A model generated the notes under the pieces. The model did not search any database and was not told the origin of the DNA. It worked only from the letters and a program-made list of their open reading frames with translations. A DNA stretch of 64,000 bases from Amycolatopsis tolypomycina (lineage in GTDB: Bacteria; Actinomycetota; Actinomycetes; Mycobacteriales; Pseudonocardiaceae), in the NCBI RefSeq assembly GCF_900105945.1, contig NZ_FNSO01000004.1:4650001-4714000 (forward strand), read 5' to 3'. The position numbers and the translations under genes are program-made. Every line of letters begins with the position of its first letter. The stretch's first letter is position 1. Below are positions 26,663 to 34,925 of the stretch, in pieces.

Positions 26663-28156
26663 TCAGCCGGTCTGAACGAGGCTGAAGTCGTCGACGTTGA
26701 CCCAGTTGCCCGCGTTCGCGTCGGAGAACACGCCCACCTGGACCGATCCGTTCGTCACCTGGATGCCGGGGACCTCCACCTTCGTCCAGCTCCCCAGCGA
26801 CCGGTTGATCGCCGCGCTGAGCTCGGCGCCGCCGAAGTTCTTCGCGAAGACGGTCGCCCGCTTCTGGCCGCCGCTGCTCTTCACCCACGCCGACAACGTG
26901 TACGTGCCGTTCGGCAGCGCGATGTTCTGGTACCTGCTGGCGTTGTAGGCCGACGAGGAACTCTGCGCGAACGCCCAGCGGCCGGTGTGCCCGCCCTGCT
27001 TGTTGCTGTTCACGTTCCCGCCGGTGATCGTCCAGCCGGCGAGGTTGTTCTGGGCCACCCGGTCGGCCTCCGCGCTCGGGTTGAGGACGTGGTTGTTGCC
27101 GCGCCCGACCGCCCACGTCCCCGCCGCCGCGTCGACCGTCCACTGGCTCAACGAGTGGAACACCGGTGTCGACCCGGAGAACGTGACCGGCAGCCACTGG
27201 TTGTACCCGATGCCGTTGCCCGCGAAGTCGCTCCAGCGGTCACCGCCGAACATCACGAACGACCCCTGGGAACCGGTCACCGTGAACGCCAGGCCGGTCT
27301 GCGTCACGTGCGAGAAGTCCGCGTCCGTCCCCTGCAGCACGAACTCCGCAGAGTACGGGCCCATGATGTTCTTCGCGCTGATGCAGTACGTGTGCGAGCT
27401 GTTCCAGCCGTGCAGGTCGGACGAGCAGAAGTAGTACGTCCCGTTGTACTTGAACATGATGTTGCCTTCACGGCCCGCCGAGGCGTTGTACACGTTCTTC
27501 GCTGGATCGACCTGCAGGTAGTCCGAGGCCCGCAACGACGAGACGTACAGGTGCGAACGGCCACTCTTGTTGCTGTAGATCAGGTAGGCCTTGCCGTCGT
27601 CGTCGGTGAAGACCGACTGGTCGCCGGACATCCCGGTGGACACGCCGGCGATGTTCGACTGCGTCCCGGCCTTGGTGAAGCGACCGTTCGGCGTGCTGCT
27701 GGTCGCGAACACCAGCCCGCTGTTGAGCTGTGAGACCAGCACGTACTTGCCCGTCTTCGGGTTGCGTGCGACCCCGATCCGGCCGACCCAGCCGCCGCCC
27801 AGGTCACTGCCGGTCAGCGCGTTGCCCTCGAACTTCCAGTTCGCCAGGTCCGTCGACGAATAGATCGTGATGGCGCTCAGCGACGTGTCACCGTTCTTGC
27901 CGCCGCCCGGGTTGTTGTAGTAGCTGACCGCGCCGTTGTACTTCGCGCCGTACCAGTAGTAGGTGTTCCCGACCTTGAGCACACCCCCGCCCTGGGAGTA
28001 GACCGGGTTGCCCGAGGTGTCCTTCCAGAACACGTCGTTCTGGATCGTGACGGCCGCCGCCGGCGTCTCCGCCACGGCACCGCCGGTCGAAACCAGCGCC
28101 ATCGCCAGGGACAGGAAGCTCGCCACGAGCGTTCGCCCGGTTTTCTTGTTCAGCAC
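26663..28156 (-). CDS. Secreted GH43-like five-bladed beta-propeller glycosidase with C-terminal carbohydrate-binding module
   Basis: 497 residues from a GTG with GGAGG eight bases upstream. A signal peptide (RTLVASFLSLAMALVSTGGAVA) precedes a propeller domain of about 300 residues (DVFWKDTSGNPVYSQGGGVL, YYWYGAKY, ARNPKTGKYVL, GREGNIMFKYNGTYYFCSSD) typical of GH43, notably the exo-beta-1,3-galactanase/subfamily-24 style. A C-terminal jelly-roll module (about 360-497; NLAGWTITGGNVNSN ... VNVDDFSLVQTG) looks like a CBM. It is the last gene of the minus-strand pectin cluster, 69 bp after the PL9-like gene, so a role in trimming galactan or arabinan side chains of rhamnogalacturonan I is likely. 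Confidence 0.85.
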   Translation of the reverse strand: MLNKKTGRTLVASFLSLAMALVSTGGAVAETPAAAVTIQNDVFWKDTSGNPVYSQGGGVLKVGNTYYWYGAKYNGAVSYYNNPGGGKNGDTSLSAITIYSSTDLANWKFEGNALTGSDLGGGWVGRIGVARNPKTGKYVLVSQLNSGLVFATSSTPNGRFTKAGTQSNIAGVSTGMSGDQSVFTDDDGKAYLIYSNKSGRSHLYVSSLRASDYLQVDPAKNVYNASAGREGNIMFKYNGTYYFCSSDLHGWNSSHTYCISAKNIMGPYSAEFVLQGTDADFSHVTQTGLAFTVTGSQGSFVMFGGDRWSDFAGNGIGYNQWLPVTFSGSTPVFHSLSQWTVDAAAGTWAVGRGNNHVLNPSAEADRVAQNNLAGWTITGGNVNSNKQGGHTGRWAFAQSSSSAYNASRYQNIALPNGTYTLSAWVKSSGGQKRATVFAKNFGGAELSAAINRSLGSWTKVEVPGIQVTNGSVQVGVFSDANAGNWVNVDDFSLVQTG

Positions 28157-28225
28157 TTCATGACCTCCGTGTCGAATACCCGATTCATCCGGCCGTCCGC
28201 GCTCCCGGAATCTCGCCGGCTCTCG

Positions 28226-29554
28226 TCAGGACTCGAACGCACCGAGGTCGGGAGCCCTGCCCGTGTACGGCAGGCCGACGTCGGTGCCCTTGTCGATCAG
28301 CGCGCTGCCTGCCGCCAGGCGGAGGTTCGGCAGCACCGGCAGGCTGCCGTCGGCCTGCCGGGCCGCGTCCCAGCCGGACGTCGACACGCTCCGGAACTGC
28401 GCGTCCGACAGCGTGACGCCCAGGTTCCACGAGTTGTAGGAAGCGTTCGTGCCGGACATGTTCGACGTCAGCGTCCCCTGGTAGGCGATGTTGTTGCGCA
28501 GGTTCCCGAGACCGATCGCCGCGCCGGCGGAGTTGACGCTGAGCATGTTGAAGTCGGGACGGTTGTTGAAGCCGGTGTTGTTGAAGTAGTCGTTGGCCAC
28601 CGTGTGGTGGTTGGCGTAGAAGCCCGAGGCCTTGTTGTTGAACGCCACCGAGTTCCGGATCGTGTTCTTGACGCCGTTGCCGACGTAGTCCCCGCCGTAG
28701 CCGCCCATCTTGAACCCGTTGCCGTTGCCGGACGACGTGGTCGTCTCGGGCAGGTAGCCGTTGCGCCACGCCCACGAGTTCTCGATCGTCGCCGGCGAGA
28801 AGTTGTTGATGAGGTCGAACCCGTCGTCGGAGTTCCACCAGGCGCGGCAGCCGCGGAAGACGTTGGCCGGGCGGCCGGCCTTGACGTGCGCCCCGAACCC
28901 GTCCGCGCTCTCGCCCGCCCCGTTCGACGTGCGCGGGTCGTAGTTGTCGTAGGAGTCGGAGTTGAGCACGAGGTTGCCGCCGCCGTCCTGGATGAACAAC
29001 CCCGGCCCCATGTTGTGGTGCAGCTTCAGCAGCTCGAAGGTGTTGTTGCTGCCGGAGATCCAGATGCCCCACGACTCGTGGTTGAGGTTGTTGTTCTGCG
29101 GCACGCCCTTGACTTCCAGGCCCTTGAGGTGGAGGTGGCTGCCGGTGACGTCGAAGCCCTTGATCCGGCAGTTGTCACTGACCCGGGAGAAGTCGAAGAC
29201 CGGCGTTTCGCCGGGGTAGGCCCAGTAGCGGATCGGGTTGCCGGAACTGCCGCTCTTGTTCAGCGTGATCGCGTCCACCCGGTCGGTCCCGCTCGCGCAG
29301 GCCTTGTTCGCCCGCGTGTAGGTGTAGGTGCCACCCCGCAGGTACACGGTGTCGCCCGCCTGCGCGACGGACTGCGCCTTCGCGACCGACGCCCAGGGCG
29401 CGGACTGCGTCCCGGCGGCACTGTCACTGCCCGAGGGGGCGACGTAGTAGCTCTTGCCGGCCGCCGGACTGCCTGCGGCAACCGGGCTGCCGGCGACCGC
29501 CACGGCGGCCACCGCCGACAACACCAGAAAATGGGACAGGACAAGGCGTTTCAT
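28226..29554 (-). CDS. Secreted PL9-like pectate lyase (parallel beta-helix)
   Basis: 442 residues. A signal peptide (MKRLVLSHFLVLSAVAAVAVAG) leads into a right-handed parallel beta-helix: KSYYVAPSGSDSAAGTQSAP is the classic opening of PL9/DUF1565-type lyases, followed by repeated coils (GGTYTY, KGFDVTGSHLHLKGLEVKG, NTFELLKLHHNMGPGL, RAWWNSDDGFDLINN). The acidic DDGFD segment fits a calcium site. The ATG at 29554 is preferred to one at 29587 because the AAGCGCTT operator (29569-29580) would otherwise fall inside the coding region, and because it starts a normal signal peptide. It probably cleaves polygalacturonate or rhamnogalacturonan by beta-elimination and is repressed through that operator. 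Confidence 0.87.
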   Translation of the reverse strand: MKRLVLSHFLVLSAVAAVAVAGSPVAAGSPAAGKSYYVAPSGSDSAAGTQSAPWASVAKAQSVAQAGDTVYLRGGTYTYTRANKACASGTDRVDAITLNKSGSSGNPIRYWAYPGETPVFDFSRVSDNCRIKGFDVTGSHLHLKGLEVKGVPQNNNLNHESWGIWISGSNNTFELLKLHHNMGPGLFIQDGGGNLVLNSDSYDNYDPRTSNGAGESADGFGAHVKAGRPANVFRGCRAWWNSDDGFDLINNFSPATIENSWAWRNGYLPETTTSSGNGNGFKMGGYGGDYVGNGVKNTIRNSVAFNNKASGFYANHHTVANDYFNNTGFNNRPDFNMLSVNSAGAAIGLGNLRNNIAYQGTLTSNMSGTNASYNSWNLGVTLSDAQFRSVSTSGWDAARQADGSLPVLPNLRLAAGSALIDKGTDVGLPYTGRAPDLGAFES

Positions 29555-29568
29555 GAGCACACTTCCCA

Positions 29569-29580
29569 GTAAGCGCTTTC
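29569..29580. promoter_or_regulatory. LacI-type operator (AAGCGCTT core) before the PL9-like gene
   Basis: GTAAGCGCTTTC differs from the perfect 12-bp palindrome GAAAGCGCTTTC at one position. It lies 15 bases upstream of the ATG at 29554, between promoter and RBS. The same core occurs twice upstream of the acetylesterase gene at 33837, indicating one local regulon. Confidence 0.65.
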
Positions 29581-29691
29581 TCGACATCGGTGTCTCCTGC
29601 GAGTTGTGGGCTGCACGCAGTTTGGGCGCCTGAACGAATTCCGGTCAATAGCCCCGGACAACTCGGTCAATCGATCAGTGTCCGGATTCCG

Positions 29692-30534
29692 TCAGGAGGG
29701 CGCGGTCGCCGGCCAGCCGATCGCGCTCGGGGGAATGGTCGCGGTGAGCTGCCGGAAGTCCGCCGGCGGCACCGCGCCCTGGTCGCGCAGGGCCGTGGCG
29801 ACCAGCCGGGCGACCTCGATCGCGCCGGCCGCCTGGAAGTGGGTGTTGTCCTGGCTGCCACTGGGGTAGTTCGGGTACTTCCCCGCCGGGAAGATCATGA
29901 AGTACTTCTTCGTCCCCTCGGCACCCGCGCGGTTCCACAACCCCGTGCTCAACGCGGTCAGGTCGACCAACGGCACCCGTTTGGCCGCCGCGAGCTCCCG
30001 CATCGCCGCCGGGTAGGCCCCGTGCGATGGCGTGATGACGCCCGCGCCGCCGAAGTGCCGGCGCTCCACCGGCGTCAGCAGGATCGGGATCGCTCCCTTG
30101 GCGCGGCTCTTGTCGACGTACTGCGCGAGGTACTGCTTGTAGGTCGTCGACGGCACGGTGTACCGGGCCGGGTCGTCGGCCTTCTCGTCGTTGTGCCCGA
30201 ACGAGATCAGCAGGTAGTCGCCCTTCTTGAGCAGGCCGAGGATGTGGTCCAGCCGGCCCAGGTCGATGAAGCTCTTCGAGCTGGCCCCCGACTTGGCCAC
30301 GTTCACCGCCACCGCGTTCGGGGTCAGGAACACCGGCAGTGCCTGGGCCCAGCCGGCCCGCGGCGCCTGGGCCGTGGAGTAGGTCGACGCCGTGGAATCC
30401 CCCGCCACGTAGATGTGGGCCACGGCCGCCGCGCTCGCTTCCGCGGTGGCCGGGGGAACGGCCGGCAGGGCCAGCACCCCGATGACCGCGACACCGCTGC
30501 CGATCCGCTGCCGGAACCTTCGTTTCCATGCCAT
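29692..30534 (-). CDS. Secreted rhamnogalacturonan acetylesterase (SGNH, CE12-like)
   Basis: 280 residues; an N-terminal export signal ends near PATAEASAAA. SGNH blocks are clear: GDST with Ser47 as nucleophile, the FGHND block near 110 and the catalytic DNTHF near 238. This is the rhamnogalacturonan acetylesterase (RhgT/YesT, CE12) pattern, which removes acetyl groups from galacturonic acid residues of RG-I. GGAAGG supports the ATG at 30534. It is 40 bp after the GH2 gene stop and clearly in the same transcription unit. A second, only distantly similar acetylesterase is at 32782-33837. Confidence 0.87.
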   Translation of the reverse strand: MAWKRRFRQRIGSGVAVIGVLALPAVPPATAEASAAAVAHIYVAGDSTASTYSTAQAPRAGWAQALPVFLTPNAVAVNVAKSGASSKSFIDLGRLDHILGLLKKGDYLLISFGHNDEKADDPARYTVPSTTYKQYLAQYVDKSRAKGAIPILLTPVERRHFGGAGVITPSHGAYPAAMRELAAAKRVPLVDLTALSTGLWNRAGAEGTKKYFMIFPAGKYPNYPSGSQDNTHFQAAGAIEVARLVATALRDQGAVPPADFRQLTATIPPSAIGWPATAPS

Positions 30535-30574
30535 GCGCTGCCTTCCTTCCACACGGGCCCCCACCGTCTCCGCC

Positions 30575-32755
30575 TCAGTTGCAGCTGCCGGAACAGGGCA
30601 CGAACGGTGCCGTGGTGCCGGTCAGCGTCGTCGTGCCGAGCGTCAGCCCGGCGGCGCTCGCCGTCACCGTGATCGTGCCCGCGCCCGTGGCCCGGACCAG
30701 GCCGTACGCGACGCCCTGGTAGGCCTTCCGCACCGAGCCGCGGAAGCTCTCCTGCACCGGGCTCCCGCTGTCGACCGCCACCAGCACGCCCGGCCCGCTC
30801 ACCGTGAACGTGATCGGCGCCGACGAGCCGGTCACCACCCGGCCGGCGGAGTCGGCGATGGTCGCCTTCACGTACGAGACGTCGTCCCCGTCGGTCGACA
30901 CCGTGCTGTGGTCCGGTGCCAGCAGCACGCGGTTCGCCGTGGTGCCGGTCGCCGGGGGTGACGTCGTTGGCGCGCCCCACGTCCGCTGCCACGAGTACCC
31001 GATCGGCCGGACCGTGCCGACACCGTCCATCAGGCCGAAATCCGCTTCCGCGCGCGGCCACAGGCCGTCGGCCTCGCCCAGGTACGCCGTGCCCGTCCAC
31101 AGGAACAAGCCGGTGATCATGGCGTTGTCCCGCACCTTCGCCCACGCCGAGGTGTCCGTGCCCATCTCGGTGAACAACCCGGCCCGCGCCGGAGCCGCCT
31201 TCGCGGCCGTGATCACCTCGTCCGGGCGGTAGTTGCCGCCGAAGACGTCGACGATCGTGCGGGTCGCCCCGGTGACGTCGCCGCTGTCACTCGGCCGGAA
31301 CAGCGCCTGGGTGACCGGGCGGCCCGGGTCCAGTGCGTGGGCGATCGACACCATCCGCGTCAGCAGGGGCGTCCGGGTCGCGATCGGGTCGCGGATCTCG
31401 TTGCCGGTGCTCCACATCGCCACGCTCGGGTGGTTGCGGTCGCGCATGACGACACTGGTCGCGTCCACCTGGTACCAGGGCACCGCGCCGCCGGCGCCGG
31501 GCACCGGCGGTGTCCCGGTGGGCGCGGCCGCCGTCCGGTTGAAGTACGTCGCGTAGTCGCCGACGTCGGAGTACTTGTGCTGGGTCCAGACGTCGAAGAA
31601 CTCGTCCAGGACGAGGAAACCCATCCGGTCGGTCAGGTCCAGGAACGCCGGGCTCGGCGGGTCGTGCGCGGTGCGGATGGCGTTCACCCCGAGCGCCTTC
31701 AGCTGCGCCAGCCGCCGCTGGATCGCCCGCTGCGGGGCGGCCATCCCGAGCCCGTGGAAGTCCTGGTGCAACGCGACGCCCTGGAACTTCACGTTCTTGC
31801 CGTTGAGGATCATGCCCGTGCTCGCGGTGAAGGTCAGCGTGCGGATGCCGACGGAGGTGACGTCGTCGTCGACCGCGGTGCCACCGACCAGGACGTTCGT
31901 GGCCAGCGAATACAGGTTTGGGTTCGTCAGGTCCCACAGTCTCGGGTTGCTCACCGGCACGTCGTAGGCGAACGTCGCCGACGCACCCGCCGCGACGGTC
32001 TTGGCCGCCGTCGTCACCGCGGGCAGCGCCGCCCCGCCGGGGTCGCTGAGGACCCCCTGGACGCTGACGCTCGCCGCCGCGCCGCTCTCGTTGACCACCG
32101 TGGTCTCCGCGTGCACCGTGGTGTTGTTCGGTGTCGTGACGCGGGTGGCCCACTGGCCGAGGTGCACCGGATCGGTCGCGATCAGCCGGACGTCCCGGTA
32201 GATCCCGGCCCCCGTGTAGTAGCGCGATGCCGGCTGCGACGTCGTGTCCGTCTTGACCGCCACCACGTTGTCGCCGCCGAGCTTCGCCGCCGCTGTGATG
32301 TCGTAGCGGAAACTGGTGTACCCGTACGGGTGGGTGCCGATCAGCGTGCCGTTGACGTACACGCTCGCGTTCGCCATCACGCCGTCGAACTCCAGCGACA
32401 CCCGGCGGCCCGCGGGCACCCCGGCCAGGGAGAAGTGCTTGCGGTACCAGCCGATCCCCGAAGGCAGGTATCCGCCGCGGCCGGTGCTCGGCGCCGACTG
32501 CGCGAACGGGTTCGCCCCCGGCGTGCGCCCTTCGACGCTCCAGTCGTGCGGCACGCTGAGCTTGCGCCACCCGCTGTCGTTGTAGGACGCACTGCCGGCA
32601 CCGGCGGCGTCCCCGTAGTTGAACAGCCAGCCGGCGTCGAAGTCCGTGACCGTCCGGACCCGGCCGGCCGCGACGGCGGGCGCCGCACCGACGGGAGTGA
32701 CCAGGCCGAGGAACACCGTGACGACGACCAGCGACCGGAGGAGTTTCCGGATCAT
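30575..32755 (-). CDS. Secreted GH2 glycoside hydrolase (beta-galactosidase-like)
   Basis: 726 residues with a signal peptide (LLRSLVVVTVFLGLVTPVGA). Domain order is the GH2 one: an N-terminal jelly roll (DWSVEG, GWYRKHFSL, SVYVNGTLIGTHPYGYTSF), an immunoglobulin-like beta sandwich, and a TIM barrel with the acid/base Glu in STGNEIRD (about 451) and nucleophile Glu in LFTEMGTD (about 529). A C-terminal Ig-like domain (VLLAPDHSTVSTDGDDVSYV) follows. It probably releases beta-galactose or a related sugar from pectin side chains. It is spaced 26 bp from the acetylesterase upstream and 40 bp from the one downstream, so it is part of the pectin operon. Confidence 0.88.
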   Translation of the reverse strand: MIRKLLRSLVVVTVFLGLVTPVGAAPAVAAGRVRTVTDFDAGWLFNYGDAAGAGSASYNDSGWRKLSVPHDWSVEGRTPGANPFAQSAPSTGRGGYLPSGIGWYRKHFSLAGVPAGRRVSLEFDGVMANASVYVNGTLIGTHPYGYTSFRYDITAAAKLGGDNVVAVKTDTTSQPASRYYTGAGIYRDVRLIATDPVHLGQWATRVTTPNNTTVHAETTVVNESGAAASVSVQGVLSDPGGAALPAVTTAAKTVAAGASATFAYDVPVSNPRLWDLTNPNLYSLATNVLVGGTAVDDDVTSVGIRTLTFTASTGMILNGKNVKFQGVALHQDFHGLGMAAPQRAIQRRLAQLKALGVNAIRTAHDPPSPAFLDLTDRMGFLVLDEFFDVWTQHKYSDVGDYATYFNRTAAAPTGTPPVPGAGGAVPWYQVDATSVVMRDRNHPSVAMWSTGNEIRDPIATRTPLLTRMVSIAHALDPGRPVTQALFRPSDSGDVTGATRTIVDVFGGNYRPDEVITAAKAAPARAGLFTEMGTDTSAWAKVRDNAMITGLFLWTGTAYLGEADGLWPRAEADFGLMDGVGTVRPIGYSWQRTWGAPTTSPPATGTTANRVLLAPDHSTVSTDGDDVSYVKATIADSAGRVVTGSSAPITFTVSGPGVLVAVDSGSPVQESFRGSVRKAYQGVAYGLVRATGAGTITVTASAAGLTLGTTTLTGTTAPFVPCSGSCN

Positions 32756-32781
32756 GAGTCCTGCCTTTCCCGGACGCGGGT

Positions 32782-33837
32782 TCAGCGGAGGAAGCCCGCC
32801 AGCGGAAGGTTCAGTTCACGCACGCCCTGCACGACCAGGTTGGCCATCTGGGTCGCGCCGTAGGCCGAGAAGTGCGTGTTGTCGGTGACGCCGTCGGCCG
32901 CCTGGGTCAGGTAGATCTTCTGCGAGCCCGCCGGGCCGAGCGACTCGACCAGTGCCTTGCTCTTGGCCGTCAGGTCGACGACCGGGACGTTCGCGCTCCT
33001 GCCGAGCGCCCGGATCACCGCGGGCAGGTCGACGCCGACGCCGTTGACGTGCAGCGCGGTCCCGGTCAGCTTCGTGCCGCTGAACTGCCGCCGCACCGGC
33101 GGGGTCACCAGCACCGGGGTCCCGCCGCGCTCCCGCACGCCGTTGACCAGCTTGGTGAGGTTGTCGCGGAACGCCGTCGCCGACGTCTGCTTGTCGTTGT
33201 GCCCGAACTGGACGAACACCAGGTCCTTGCTCCTGATCAGCGGCTTCATCGTCGGGAAGAGCTTGCTGTTCGACAGGAAGCTGCCCGAGCTCTCGCCCGA
33301 GTCGCCGTAGTTGGCGATCACGGCACCGTTCCGGACGGCGGCTGGCAGGATCTGGCCCCAGCCGGTGTAGGGCGCCACCGGCTGGTCGCAGACGGTCGAG
33401 TCACCGGCCAGGTACGTCACCAGCGGGGCCGCGGCCGCCGTCACGGTCAGCGAGCCGATCGCCGGGGCACTGCCGCCGAACGTGATGTCCAGGCCCGCGG
33501 TCCCGGTGCCGCCCTGGCCGGTGGGCTGCCCCTCCGGGGTGCGCACGTTGACCGTGACCGTCGTGGGAACGACCTGGCCCGCGCCGGTCGAGACGGGGTT
33601 CAGGACCTGACGGCGGGCCTCCACCGACATCGACGTATTCGCCGCCCTGGTGGTGCTGCCGAGCCCGACGGTGACGTCGTAGTTGCCCGGGGCCACGGCG
33701 AAGTGGCACTTGATCGGCGCGGTCCCCGAACACTGCGCGGGCAGCGCCCGCGGGGTGGCGGCCGCCGCGGGGACGGGCGCCAGCGCCGCGGCCGCGGCCA
33801 GGCCTGCGGCGAGGATCGCGTACTGCTTGCGGGACAT
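32782..33837 (-). CDS. Secreted rhamnogalacturonan acetylesterase with N-terminal beta domain
   Basis: 351 residues starting at an ATG with AGGAG six bases upstream. After the signal peptide (YAILAAGLAAAAALAPVPAAAA) comes a small beta domain of about 100 residues (KCHFAVAPGNYDVTVGLG), resembling the galactose-binding-like domain found in front of some CE12 enzymes. The SGNH domain follows: GDSTVCD near 143, FGHNDKQ near 213 and DNTHFSAYG near 325. It is the first gene of the minus-strand pectin operon and has two LacI-type operators 52 bp apart in its upstream region. Confidence 0.88.
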   Translation of the reverse strand: MSRKQYAILAAGLAAAAALAPVPAAAATPRALPAQCSGTAPIKCHFAVAPGNYDVTVGLGSTTRAANTSMSVEARRQVLNPVSTGAGQVVPTTVTVNVRTPEGQPTGQGGTGTAGLDITFGGSAPAIGSLTVTAAAAPLVTYLAGDSTVCDQPVAPYTGWGQILPAAVRNGAVIANYGDSGESSGSFLSNSKLFPTMKPLIRSKDLVFVQFGHNDKQTSATAFRDNLTKLVNGVRERGGTPVLVTPPVRRQFSGTKLTGTALHVNGVGVDLPAVIRALGRSANVPVVDLTAKSKALVESLGPAGSQKIYLTQAADGVTDNTHFSAYGATQMANLVVQGVRELNLPLAGFLR

Positions 33838-33898
33838 GGGACTCCTCTGTGGACGGAGAGGCGGCCGGTACTGGGCCGACTGCGGAGCATCCTGGCTG

Positions 33899-33910
33899 GA
33901 AAGCGCTTTC
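33899..33910. promoter_or_regulatory. LacI-type operator, proximal (perfect palindrome)
   Basis: GAAAGCGCTTTC is a perfect 12-bp palindrome 62 bases upstream of the ATG at 33837. On the minus strand TATCGA (33911-33916) abuts it and may be the -10 element, so the operator would cover the transcription start. The rest of the 252-bp gap 33838-34089 holds the distal operator and no gene. Confidence 0.7.
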
Positions 33911-33950
33911 TCGATACCCGGCGACGTGCGCACAACAGGGACCTGCATGA

Positions 33951-33962
33951 GGAAGCGCTTTC
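33951..33962. promoter_or_regulatory. LacI-type operator, distal
   Basis: GGAAGCGCTTTC shares the AAGCGCTT core with the proximal site and has one mismatch in the outer arms. Its centre is 52 bp from that of the proximal operator, close to five helical turns, so both would face the same side of DNA and could bind cooperatively or loop. Confidence 0.6.
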
Positions 33963-34089
33963 TTCCCGCGTTCCCGAGCCGCGGGACGCGGAGTTCGTTG
34001 GAGGGCGCTCAGGCCGCCGATTCTCGCCGAATCACGGAAAACGCATTCCTAGAGTGTGGCGTGCGACACTCCGGCCCGTCAAGACCCGG

Positions 34090-34667
34090 TCACCGGGCGC
34101 GTTCCGCGGTGCTGTCCCGGACCACCAGCCGGCCTTCGACGGTCACGTGGGTGACCGGACCGGGGTCGCCCAGCGCGAGGCGGATCGCCTCGGTGCCGGC
34201 GTAGGCCAGTGGCAGCGCCACGGTGGTGAGCCGCGGCGTGACGTTGACCGCCAGCCGGATGTCGTCGAACCCGGTCAGCGACACCTCGGCCGGCACCGAC
34301 ACCCCCGCCTCGCGGAAGGCCCGGAGCACGCCGACCGCGATCAGGTCGTTGGCCGCCACCACGGCGTCGGTCCCGGCCAGCCCCTCGGCCACCAGCCGCC
34401 GGCCCGCCTCGATACCGCCCTCCCGGCTCACCGCGTCCGCTTCGGCGACTCCGGCGGCCCGGAGCCCGTCGAGGAAGCCGGCGGTCCGGGCGGCCTGCTC
34501 CCGGGCGTGTACCGCAGCCGCTCGGCCGCGGCCAGCACGCGCTCCCGGTACTCGGGCGCAACGGTCCGTGAGCTGGCACCCAGCACCCGCGAAGCGGTCG
34601 CCAGCGAAACCCCGGCCGCCGCCGCCACGTCGCGCAGCGTCACCGTGTCCCGTGCCGGATGCGGCAT
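34090..34667 (-). pseudogene. LacI-family repressor of the pectin cluster, internally deleted and frameshifted
   Basis: The reading frame from an ATG at 34667 (GGGGTGGGG upstream) encodes an intact LacI helix-turn-helix (TLRDVAAAAGVSLATASRVL) to about residue 57 (RLRYTPG). At about 34498-34510 the match jumps to another frame, which continues with the C-terminal effector domain (REQAARTAGFLDGLRAAG, VVAANDLIAVGVLRAFREAG, VSLTGFDDIRLA) to the stop at 34090. Intact family members have about 330 residues; here some 130 residues between the hinge and the middle of the effector domain are missing, and the remainder is out of frame. The product could at most be a short DNA-binding fragment. Its position beside the AAGCGCTT operators makes it the likely former local repressor. 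Confidence 0.8.
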
Positions 34668-34800
34668 CCCCACCCCACTTCGACCACACCGACGGCCAGC
34701 TTTCCGTCGTCCCGGAGCATGCCGGAAGATGGAAACGTATTCCATCACCCACCGTCCGGATGCGCAGGTCAAGCTTTGCGGTAGGACCACTTGTGCAGGC

Positions 34801-34896
34801 TCAAGTTAGTTCGTGATCACAGGCCAGGGTCGAGGCTGCGGCGAGCACCGCGGCGGCCACGGCGGCTCTTCCGGTGAACCTTCGCATCGCTGTCAT
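34801..34896 (-). pseudogene. Truncated lipoprotein gene: signal peptide and lipobox only
   Basis: An ATG at 34896 with an excellent RBS (GGAGGGTGGG) starts a 31-residue frame. It contains a basic N-terminus (MRRFTGRAA), a hydrophobic core (AVAAAVLAAAS) and a lipobox ending in Cys26 (STLAC), then stops five residues later. It looks like the surviving 5' end of a lipoprotein gene, for example a solute-binding protein, cut right after the lipobox. It lies 29 bp after the ABC permease gene and next to the damaged LacI gene. A functional 31-residue lipopeptide is possible but less likely. Confidence 0.5.
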
Positions 34897-34925
34897 GGTT
34901 GCCCACCCTCCGGTCGCTTCACAGC

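Noticed and set aside
34090..34752. A single intact 220-residue gene in the LacI region
   Set aside because: Its first ~80 residues are meaningless sequence opposite the HTH frame; the HTH is in another frame, so it is a broken LacI gene and not a separate one.
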